Shown piece after piece: positions 26,055 through 33,303 of a stretch of 64,000 bases of DNA. Source of the DNA: Candidatus Accumulibacter sp. ACC003 (GTDB lineage: Bacteria > Pseudomonadota > Gammaproteobacteria > Burkholderiales > Rhodocyclaceae); NCBI RefSeq assembly GCF_907163085.1, contig NZ_CAJQTX010000009.1:186001-250000 (forward strand), given 5' to 3'. The notes below the pieces were generated by a model. That model saw only the letters and a list, made by a program, of their open reading frames with translations. It was not told the DNA's origin and did not search any database. The stretch's first letter is position 1; each line of letters begins with the position of its first letter. The position numbers and the translations under genes were made by a program.

Positions 26055-26726
26055 TTAAGCCTTGTGCTGCCTGCGGCGCGCCGCAGCAAGACCAACCAGA
26101 CCGAGGCCAAGCAGGGCCAGCGAAGCGGGCTCAGGAGTTTCGGTAAAGGTCGGTACGCCAACAAAGACGTTTGGCCCCCAGAATCCATCCAGGCCAACGA
26201 TATCGTTTCGGCCGAAGTTCAGGAAGTCAGGCGTGCCGCCCGCTTGCCACCGGCCAACCTGGCCGCCGAGAGCGATCAGGGTGATCGCCGGATCAGTGGC
26301 AAAGCCAGGATCGTTCCACGTGTAGTTGTCGCCACTGCTGACACCGGCGACCTGATACGAATTGCCTGCCAGCAGCAAGACGGGACTGATGGTCACATAG
26401 CGGAAGTGGCCAGTCAGCGGGTAGCTATTGTCAACGACCACCGAGGCCAGCAGGGCGCCGGTGCCGGTACAGTCGGCGTTGTCGCACTGGTACAAGGCCA
26501 CTGCGTTGGCGTCTACCGAGCCCGTGCTGGGGTCCGCGTAATAGCCCAAACCTGTCGCCGAAACGTCTGTATTTACCTGGAACGATGCTGCGAAGTCCCA
26601 GCTACCATTGGTAAAGCTGTTGCCGGCAGAGGCGAATTCCCAGAGTGCTCCGGCGTTGGCCGCCGAAGCTGCGGCGAGGCCGATCGAGGCCACGAGCGCG
26701 GCCAGAAGTCGATTCTTGTGCTTCAT
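26055..26726 (-). CDS. PEP-CTERM sorted extracellular protein, 223 aa
   Basis: The start at 26726 follows GGAGAA and begins a signal peptide (MKHKNRLLAALVASIGLAAA). The C terminus is a full PEP-CTERM sorting signal: PEPASLALLGLG, a hydrophobic helix and an Arg cluster, which the exosortase EpsH pathway cleaves before release to the cell surface or matrix. The middle domain (LGYYADPS, VALYQC, RYVTISPVLLLAGNSYQVAG) resembles the DUF4082-like domain of other PEP-CTERM proteins. A sigma-54-type promoter lies upstream. Confidence 0.9.
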   Translation of the reverse strand: MKHKNRLLAALVASIGLAAASAANAGALWEFASAGNSFTNGSWDFAASFQVNTDVSATGLGYYADPSTGSVDANAVALYQCDNADCTGTGALLASVVVDNSYPLTGHFRYVTISPVLLLAGNSYQVAGVSSGDNYTWNDPGFATDPAITLIALGGQVGRWQAGGTPDFLNFGRNDIVGLDGFWGPNVFVGVPTFTETPEPASLALLGLGLVGLAAARRRQHKA

Positions 26727-26799
26727 GTGCAGTTCTCCAAATGTATGCAAGCGTTGAAAGGGAAATTCCCGAACGACGATAAAACCAAACACAAGAAAA

Positions 26800-26817
26800 A
26801 AGCACGATTCGTGCCAA
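26800..26817 (-). promoter_or_regulatory. Sigma-54 (RpoN)-type promoter of the PEP-CTERM gene
   Basis: On the minus strand the sequence reads TTGGCACGAATCGTGCTT: GG and GC lie exactly 10 nt apart, and TGGCACG-N4-GTGCT matches the -24/-12 consensus except for one T. The gene starts about 75 nt downstream. RpoN control of PEP-CTERM genes with PrsK/PrsR is known in related floc formers. Confidence 0.65.
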
Positions 26818-27179
26818 AAATCACACATGCCCATTAATTGTATTATTTAATGCTTGTTTTATGGGCTACCATCCGACCGACGCGCCGCCACCTGGCGACA
26901 CGTGTAAAGAAACTCGACAGCGAGACGAGCACCTGGCTTATCGGCCTGGCGCTTGGCAAACGGCATTGAAGTGTCCGCCAATTGCCCCATTTCAAGCGCT
27001 GCGGCCTTGCCAACTGGGCGCCACGGCCACGGCAGCTCACATTCGCATAGCCGCTCGTCGATGACCCCGACGATCTCGATGATCGCGGCCCCGACCCGGA
27101 CTTCGCTCACCTGCCGCTCACAGGCTCGCCAGCGCCGCCGGCCCACTCGGAGGAACGAACTTCGCTGCCGGGTTGCCGC
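26818..27179. other. Intergenic region without a supported gene
   Basis: AT-rich DNA at 26825-26870 may hold activator sites for the sigma-54 promoter. A minus-strand open frame at 26859-27146 has no ribosome-binding site and no family match that could be recognised. Confidence 0.35.
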
Positions 27180-28052
27180 TCAGTTGATCGACAGCAGCGC
27201 CCGGCAAGCTGCGGGCAGCACGGGCTCTGCCCGGGGGACCGAGCGTTTGAGCGGCTGGCGGGCCTCGTCACTGAACCACCAGTCCAGATCCTTGCCGCAG
27301 CCGTCACCGGCCGGGAGGGCCGCCTGCTGATCGCACTGGCGGCTGTCCCCGGGGCAGCGCAAACGGACGTGAAAGTGGGCATCGTGGCCAAACCAGGGAC
27401 GGAGCTTGCGCAGCCATGCGTGCTCGCCTTCGCTTGCGCACAGGCCGCGCTTGATGACCGGATTGACGAAAATGCGGTCCACCCTCGGGTCGTCGGCTGC
27501 GGCCTTGAGCAGGGCCTGCTGGTCATCGCCCCAAAGGGCGCTCAAGCTCTCACCGTCCGCGCTGACCATGCTGGGTGGATCGGCCTGGTTTGCCGTATCG
27601 CGGTTGGCAGCCTCCGCGGAGGCGGCGAGTTGGAACCAGATGTCGACATCCAGTCCATTCTGGTGGCTGCGGTGCGAACTCGACATCAGGCCGCCCCTGG
27701 GTTGGCTCAGATCACCGACCATCACCAGGCCGTGGCCGCGCCTGGCCTGACCGCGGGCGAGCTCCGAGACCAGGCGCAACAGCTCGCCATGACCGTAAAA
27801 GCGATTGCGGTAGCGGCGGATGCTGACGTAGCCCTCGCCCTCGGCTGGCAGCGCTTGCGCTCCTGCGATGCAGCCATTGGAGACCGATCCGATGACTTCG
27901 CCGGGGCCATCGCTGGGAGCCGTGAGCAGCGCCCAGGGGCTGCCCTCGGCCGCAGCGGCCAGGCCAATCGTCAGCCAGGCAGCCAGCAACAAGGCGGCGA
28001 TGTAGTGCCCGTAGCGGCCGTGGCGCCCGCAGTGTCCGTGGCATCGGTTCAT
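27180..28052 (-). CDS. mepA: Penicillin-insensitive murein endopeptidase, 290 aa
   Basis: The MepA (peptidase M74) signature is present: SSHRSHQNGLDVDIWF with the zinc-binding His and Asp, then the late GHDAHFHVRLRCP motif with the second His pair. It cleaves D-Ala-meso-DAP cross-links of peptidoglycan in the periplasm. An N-terminal signal segment follows a His/Arg-rich start. The ATG overlaps the stop of the upstream amidase gene by 4 bp (ATGA), so translation is probably coupled. Confidence 0.9.
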   Translation of the reverse strand: MNRCHGHCGRHGRYGHYIAALLLAAWLTIGLAAAAEGSPWALLTAPSDGPGEVIGSVSNGCIAGAQALPAEGEGYVSIRRYRNRFYGHGELLRLVSELARGQARRGHGLVMVGDLSQPRGGLMSSSHRSHQNGLDVDIWFQLAASAEAANRDTANQADPPSMVSADGESLSALWGDDQQALLKAAADDPRVDRIFVNPVIKRGLCASEGEHAWLRKLRPWFGHDAHFHVRLRCPGDSRQCDQQAALPAGDGCGKDLDWWFSDEARQPLKRSVPRAEPVLPAACRALLSIN

Positions 28053-28804
28053 GATCCGGCTTCCTGGCGCTTGGCGATCAGCAAGCACTGCAGCAGTTGC
28101 CGTTCCTCGTCGCTGGCGTCTCCCTCGCTATCGCTGCCGATGAAATGCCGACGAAATGCCGCCAGGGCGGCGGCAGGGTCCGAGACATCGTAACCGATGC
28201 CCTGCAGGGCAACCTGAGAATCGAAGGAAGCGGCTAGCGGCGCAAACGCTACTTCCTTGCACCACAAGCCAAAGCCCTCGTTCGCCAGACGTTGCCAGGG
28301 GAAGAGTCGGCCCGGATCGACTTTTCGACCCGGCGCCACATCGCCGTGCCCGAGGAAATTGCTCGCCGGGATGCGGTAGCGCTCTTTTAGGCCCCGCAAC
28401 AGATCGAGGAGGACGACGATCTGTGCTTCCGGGTAGGGTTCGCTGCCCGTGTTGTCGAGTTCGATGCCAATAGACGCCGAGTTCAGATCGGTGTTACCGC
28501 CCCAGTACGACGCCCCCGCGTGCCAGGCGCGCCTTTCTTCATCAACCAGTTGGTAGAGCGTGCCGTCGCGGCCGACCAGATAATGCGAGCTGACGCCACG
28601 GGCCGGGTCGGTAAGCGTCTTGAGCGCCTGCTCGGCGTTGCTGTTCGTGGTGTGGTGGAGGATCACGAAATCCGGCCGACGCGCGTTGTGGTTCGGTGAT
28701 GGAACGAAAATCGCGCCTTCGGCAGGACTCGCGGGAAACCTGACGCATCCCGAAAGCAAGGCGCAAGCGATAGCGAAACACACGCCGTGGCGAACGCGAG
28801 CCAT
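28049..28804 (-). CDS. N-acetylmuramoyl-L-alanine amidase lipoprotein (AmiD-like), 251 aa
   Basis: A lipobox (ALLSGC, Cys at residue 20) marks an outer-membrane lipoprotein. The amidase_2 domain shows VILHHTTNS (first zinc His), RAWHAGASYW, SIGIELDNTG and the late GHGDVAPGRKVDPG motif with zinc His and catalytic residues, as in AmiD/AmpD. It cuts the bond between MurNAc and L-Ala in peptidoglycan or muropeptides. It forms a coupled pair with mepA, which points to joint cell-wall recycling or remodelling. GAGG/GGAG precede the ATG. Confidence 0.9.
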   Translation of the reverse strand: MARVRHGVCFAIACALLSGCVRFPASPAEGAIFVPSPNHNARRPDFVILHHTTNSNAEQALKTLTDPARGVSSHYLVGRDGTLYQLVDEERRAWHAGASYWGGNTDLNSASIGIELDNTGSEPYPEAQIVVLLDLLRGLKERYRIPASNFLGHGDVAPGRKVDPGRLFPWQRLANEGFGLWCKEVAFAPLAASFDSQVALQGIGYDVSDPAAALAAFRRHFIGSDSEGDASDEERQLLQCLLIAKRQEAGS

Positions 28805-29227
28805 CACCTCAGGCTCCCCACGCCGGGGCCAGGCAGACGTTTTGCACGGCCAGTGGCAAGCGGCTGCTCTGCAGGCCGATCATCGGAAATGTCATTTACT
28901 CGAATCCATTCGCGTCGTGAGTTATTTAGCCACCGTCTTTGGGCGGGATCACCAGGGCATTCTACGCGTCGTCGTCCAGCACGTCGCCGATGGCCGGCAC
29001 TTGTTGCCGGGCACCCCGATCGACCTTCGCTTTTCGCCACAGCGAAAAAGCGACGGCAAGCTGTTAGCTGTTGACTTCGGGCTGGCTGCTGCAGCACATT
29101 GAAGCCCTTGCGCCGCCAGGCTTTTCGTCCCTCGGTTGAGCAAGCGCAGGTGCCCATCGCCTTCGCCCGGGACGGCCCTACCCCGCACCTCCACCTGACG
29201 CCTGTGCGTCAGCACCAATGAGCCGCC
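28805..29227. other. 423-bp intergenic region between divergent genes
   Basis: It separates the divergently read amidase and FG-GAP-like genes and should hold both promoters. No clear promoter pair or operator could be chosen by eye. Confidence 0.35.
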
Positions 29228-30079
29228 ATGTTCAGATGGTTTCAGCTGGTGAGCGCAGCACCGCACCGCGCGTTCGCCATCGCTGCGTTAGTCGCACTTT
29301 TCGCGCTTTGCGCAGCAGCCGCAGGAGCAGCCGGCGCCGAAGCCATAATCGCCGCGCACTATGACGCACCGGTTGATCGTTACGGCCACTTCGCGCTCGG
29401 CCGACCACACGAGTATGCTCGCCTGACAGCGCGCACCGACAGCGGCCGCGAGCTCAGCCTGCAGCTTCCCGACGACGAGGTGTTCGAGGATCTCGAGCCA
29501 CGGCTGGTCAGGCTGGCAGCGGATGATCCTCAAGAAATTCTCGCCATCGTCAGCCAGCGCGAAAAGGGATCGCGGCTGGTGATGATCGGCTTGCGCGCCA
29601 AGCGCCTCGAAATCACCGCACAATCGGCAGCGATCGGTACGCCGATGCGCTGGCTGAACCCGGTCGGCGTTGCCGACCTCGACAGCGACGGACGCGCCGA
29701 GATCGCCGCGGTCATCACGCCGCACGTCGGCGGCCGCTTGAAGGTCTTCCGGCGAGAGGGCAGCGACTTGCTCGAAATAGCCGCGCTCGATGGCTTCTCG
29801 AATCACGTCTATGGCTCGCCCGAGCTTGCCTTGTCGACCGTCGTGTCGATCGCCGACCGGATGTACCTGCTGGTCCCCGACACGACGCGCCGGCAGCTGC
29901 GGATCGTCGGGATGAACGGTGAGCAGCTGCTTGACGCCGGTCGCTGCCCACTAGCAGCGCCGCTGACCGGTGCCGTAAAGCCCGTTTCGGAATCGGCGGT
30001 CTCGGTCGGCCTGCTGACCGGGCGACAACTGCTGATCGTCGACGATTGCCGGAAAGGGACGTACGAGATACGGCCTTAG
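29228..30079 (+). CDS. Secreted FG-GAP/VCBS-like protein, 283 aa
   Basis: An N-terminal export segment (Ala-rich hydrophobic core, about residues 15-37) precedes a beta-rich protein. The motif GVADLDSDGRAEIAAVI (about residues 145-160) is a calcium-binding FG-GAP/VCBS-type repeat, and other strands around it suggest a partial beta-propeller. Function unknown; such proteins bind ligands or scaffolds outside the cytosol. Confidence 0.75.
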   Translation: MFRWFQLVSAAPHRAFAIAALVALFALCAAAAGAAGAEAIIAAHYDAPVDRYGHFALGRPHEYARLTARTDSGRELSLQLPDDEVFEDLEPRLVRLAADDPQEILAIVSQREKGSRLVMIGLRAKRLEITAQSAAIGTPMRWLNPVGVADLDSDGRAEIAAVITPHVGGRLKVFRREGSDLLEIAALDGFSNHVYGSPELALSTVVSIADRMYLLVPDTTRRQLRIVGMNGEQLLDAGRCPLAAPLTGAVKPVSESAVSVGLLTGRQLLIVDDCRKGTYEIRP

Positions 30080-30151
30080 GTAAAGCACCCTACTTTCTGG
30101 CGAGCATCGCGTTCATACTCGTCGACTCCCGCAAAATCACCAGGAACGACC

Positions 30152-30307
30152 ATGACTCTTTGCCCAATAGCCGTCGTCGCCGGCTGCCAGAAGTGCCCGG
30201 CATTCAAGATCTGCCCGCTCAAGGGGGTGATTGGCAACCACCGGCAAGCGCCGGACGCGAAGACCAGCAGCAGCGCGTCCTCGCCAAGAGATGGCGGCAA
30301 GAAATAG
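30152..30307 (+). CDS. Cys-rich microprotein, 51 aa
   Basis: A short open frame starts at ATG 30152 after AGGAA and ends at TAG 30305-30307. It reads MTLCPIAVVAGCQKCPAFKI then CPLKGVIG, with Cys at 4, 12, 15 and 21, then a Ser/Lys-rich tail. Similar short proteins with this four-Cys pattern are known in Rhodocyclales-type genomes. The Cys spacing could hold an Fe-S cluster or zinc. The next gene starts 11 bp later. Confidence 0.65.
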   Translation: MTLCPIAVVAGCQKCPAFKICPLKGVIGNHRQAPDAKTSSSASSPRDGGKK

Positions 30308-30318
30308 GAAAGATCAGC

Positions 30319-30822
30319 ATGCGAGACGAGGCATCAGACGCGACCAGCGAGAGCGAAGCGCCGACCGCCGTAAACGAACCGCGGCTGTGGGTCAGCAACG
30401 GCTGGACGGCACGCGTTATCAAGAACGAGGACGGCGAAGGCTGGGCGGTGGCGATGAGCAAGGACGGCGAAGCCGAGCCGGCACTGGTCGGCCCATGGAC
30501 CATGGGTCGTGACAAGAAGAACCCCAAACCGCTTGACACCTCGGCATTCAACACGCTGGTCAAGACGGCGTCGGAAGTCCTGCGCCGTCACGAGCAGCAG
30601 TTGTATGCGCTGTATCACAAGAGCGTGAACGTGGACACGCCGGCCGGACGGATCACGGTGACGCTCGATATCGTCCCCGACGAGTACGACCCGCACGCCT
30701 TGCTGGCCGCGCACGACGCGCTCGGCGAGCAACTGGCAGAGGTCCGCGTGCACGCCGGATTCAAACTGAGCGTCAACAGCGCCAGCGCGTGGCTAGCCGA
30801 CGACTTCAGCAGGCCACGTTGA
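30319..30822 (+). CDS. Conserved hypothetical protein, 167 aa
   Basis: ATG at 30319 is preceded by AGGAAAG that overlaps the stop of the microprotein gene, so the two are probably coupled. The protein is soluble, with no signal peptide, an acidic N terminus and the motif LWVSNGWTARVIKNEDGEGW. A helical middle (about residues 75-100) follows, then a strand-rich C terminus. No family is recognised. Confidence 0.7.
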   Translation: MRDEASDATSESEAPTAVNEPRLWVSNGWTARVIKNEDGEGWAVAMSKDGEAEPALVGPWTMGRDKKNPKPLDTSAFNTLVKTASEVLRRHEQQLYALYHKSVNVDTPAGRITVTLDIVPDEYDPHALLAAHDALGEQLAEVRVHAGFKLSVNSASAWLADDFSRPR

Positions 30823-30925
30823 TCGTCCTTGCCCTCGCTTTCGGCAGCAGCAGCGGCGACCACCGACGACCAGCGGCAAGCGCAAGCGCGACGCTGGGCA
30901 GGACGCAAGGGCGCGGGAGAACAGC

Positions 30926-31216
30926 ATGGCAACGAAACTGATCGGCCTGATCAAGCTCGTCGATGCCGCGGCCTTTGACGAGTACCGAAGCAAAGTTGGG
31001 GTGACCGTCGAAAAATACGGCGGCGTGATCACCGACCGGCGAACGCTGGTGCATTCGTACTGGAACGAGCTCAACTGCGGCGCCTTCGACGCCTTCGTCG
31101 AACTCGAATTTCCGACTTTGGCAGACGCCAGCCGCTGGGCGGCGAGTGCCGACTACCGGCAGCTGCTGGAAGTCCGCAAGCAGGCCATGCAGCTGACGCT
31201 GTTTGCCCTGCATTAA
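30926..31216 (+). CDS. DUF1330-like small protein, 96 aa
   Basis: ATG at 30926 follows GGGAGAA. The pattern IGLIKLVDAAAFDEYRSKVG then VEKYGGVI, with a final ALVE-type strand (FVELEFPTLADASRWAASADY), is that of the dimeric alpha/beta-barrel DUF1330 family. The family has no agreed function. No partner is evident. Confidence 0.75.
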   Translation: MATKLIGLIKLVDAAAFDEYRSKVGVTVEKYGGVITDRRTLVHSYWNELNCGAFDAFVELEFPTLADASRWAASADYRQLLEVRKQAMQLTLFALH

Positions 31217-31398
31217 GCCAAACGACGGCCAAACGAAGTCCAGACGACAGCCCGGGCGATTGCTTGCAGAACGCGGCGAGCGCGCCAACGGCGCGGCGCC
31301 GATCGCGGACTGGCCGAAAATCGTCGTTTGACTCCGGCAACCCGAGTCCGGGATACTGCGTCAAGCCCTGTTGAAGTTCGTGTCAGTCGGAGGAAGCC

Positions 31399-33303
31399 AT
31401 GCCTACGATTCGCTACGCTGGAGTCTTCGAGATCGACTATGAGGTGGTTCGCGCCGACCAGCTGCAGGTGACGGCCTACTTCGTGGTTCCCAAGCCGCTG
31501 CCGAAGGCCGGTCGCCAGCGCCTCGGCTCGGGCCGCTTGTCAGCACGCAAGCTCAGCCGCAGCTTCCGCGTAAACGCCATGCTCGGCCCGCGTCGCCTGC
31601 GCAGCGGCTTCACCGCTTCGCTGACGCTGACCCTCGACCTGGCGGCGAGCAGCGTGCGAGCGCAGGCCAAAGGCGAAGCCATGGTCGGCGGGCGCAATCT
31701 GCCCGGCAGCCCGTGGCAGGTCGACGAACGCTGGCCATTCGCCTGGCCACGCGCGCCCTTGCTGCCGCTCGGCAAGGCGCAGATTGCGCACGTCGTCGTG
31801 GTGATGATGGAGAACCGCTCGTTCGACAATCTCCTCGGTTGGCTTTACGCCGACCAGGGCAACCAAGCACCGCACAACATTCCGGCGCAACAGCCAGCGA
31901 CTTTTGACGGACTCGAAGCGAGGCGTTACTGGAATCCGATCGACGCCGCCGACATCGGCAAGCCGCCCGAGCAGGTGCCCGAAGACCGCCGCGCCTACGC
32001 CACGCAGCGAGCACGCTCGATGATCGTTCCCGACCCGGATCCGCACGAGCAGTTCCGCTACATGAGCCGCCAGTTGTTCGGCACCCAGCAACCCACCACC
32101 GGCAAGCTCGCCGACATGCAGGGCTTCGTCGCCGATTTCGCCGACGCGATCCGCTCGAGCGAACAGCCCAAGGCCGACCCGCGGCTGATCATGGACTGCT
32201 TCAGTCCGGCGCAGCTGCCGGTGCTCTCGGCGCTGGCGCGCAACTACGCGGTGTGCGATCGCTGGTTCGCGTCGCTGCCCTGCCAAACCTGGCCCAATCG
32301 AGCCTTTGTCCATGCCGGCACGTCCTGCGGGCGGGTGAACAACCTCGACAAGGACGTCGACGACTGGACGCCGCCGAATCCGCTGTACTACAACACGCCG
32401 ACCATCTTCAACGTCCTGCACGAGCTCGGCGTCACCTGGAAAGTTTACGCCGACAGCATCATCACGCCGACGCTGACCCGCTCGCAGTTCGTCACGCAGC
32501 TCGGCAATCCATTGCTGCAGGGGCATTTCCGTGGCTTCACCGAGTTCTGCAACGACGCCGCGCTCGGCACGCTGCCGTCATACTCCTTCGTCGAGCCAAG
32601 CTTTCTCGAAAAGAAGAACGACCAGCATCCGCCGCACGACGTGGCCTTGGGCGACAACTTTCTGCACGAGGTGTGGCAAGCGGTGAGCAGCGGACCGGGC
32701 TGGCGCAACACGCTACTGGTCATCACCTACGACGAGCACGGCGGTTGCTACGACCATGTAGCGACACCGTGGGGAGCGGTCAGACCGGATGCCAGCAAGC
32801 CCCAGAAACCCTTTGCTTTCGATCGCTACGGCGTCCGCGTGCCGGCGGTGCTGGTTTCACCGTGGATCGAGCCGGGGACGGTTTTTCGCGCGCCAACTGG
32901 CGGCACCGAATACGACCACACGGCTATCCTGGCGACGCTGCGCGATTGGCAGAACCTTTCCAGCCGCGCCGGCAAAGACTGGCTGAAGAGCCGGCGCGTC
33001 GCGGCGGCGCCGACGCTGGCGCCGGTGCTCAGCCGCAGCACACCGCGTAGCGACCTGCCCGAGATCCCCCGCCCACGCGCGCTGCTGCACACCGCCCCGG
33101 CGCCGTCGAAGGCACCGCTCAACGCCATCCAGAGTGCCGTTCTGGCGGCCGCGCTGATGGGTGACGACGTCACCCAGGAGAAGTACGACAAGGCGGTCCG
33201 CCAGATCGCCCGTATCCGCCAGCAGGACGCCGCGCTGGTGCGACTCGAACGTGTGTACCAAGCGGGCAAGAAGCGCCGGAAGAAGTCGCGAGCGGCGAAA
33301 TGA
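31399..33303 (+). CDS. Phospholipase C / AcpA-type phosphoesterase, 634 aa
   Basis: The phosphoesterase family (PF04185) signature starts at about residue 130 with HVVVVMMENRSFDNLLGWLY, whose Glu-Asn-Arg-Ser includes metal and nucleophile residues. It continues with the central TWPNRAFVHAGTS, the metal-binding YDEHGGCYDHV and the late GTEYDHTAILATL. Substrates of the family are phospholipids or phosphomonoesters. An extra beta-rich N-terminal domain (1-125) precedes it, and no signal peptide is present, unlike most secreted members. It overlaps the next gene by 4 bp, as first gene of a coupled three-gene operon. Confidence 0.85.
   Translation: MPTIRYAGVFEIDYEVVRADQLQVTAYFVVPKPLPKAGRQRLGSGRLSARKLSRSFRVNAMLGPRRLRSGFTASLTLTLDLAASSVRAQAKGEAMVGGRNLPGSPWQVDERWPFAWPRAPLLPLGKAQIAHVVVVMMENRSFDNLLGWLYADQGNQAPHNIPAQQPATFDGLEARRYWNPIDAADIGKPPEQVPEDRRAYATQRARSMIVPDPDPHEQFRYMSRQLFGTQQPTTGKLADMQGFVADFADAIRSSEQPKADPRLIMDCFSPAQLPVLSALARNYAVCDRWFASLPCQTWPNRAFVHAGTSCGRVNNLDKDVDDWTPPNPLYYNTPTIFNVLHELGVTWKVYADSIITPTLTRSQFVTQLGNPLLQGHFRGFTEFCNDAALGTLPSYSFVEPSFLEKKNDQHPPHDVALGDNFLHEVWQAVSSGPGWRNTLLVITYDEHGGCYDHVATPWGAVRPDASKPQKPFAFDRYGVRVPAVLVSPWIEPGTVFRAPTGGTEYDHTAILATLRDWQNLSSRAGKDWLKSRRVAAAPTLAPVLSRSTPRSDLPEIPRPRALLHTAPAPSKAPLNAIQSAVLAAALMGDDVTQEKYDKAVRQIARIRQQDAALVRLERVYQAGKKRRKKSRAAK

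Noticed and set aside
26859-27146. 95-codon minus-strand frame
   Set aside because: No ribosome-binding site and no recognisable family; left as intergenic.
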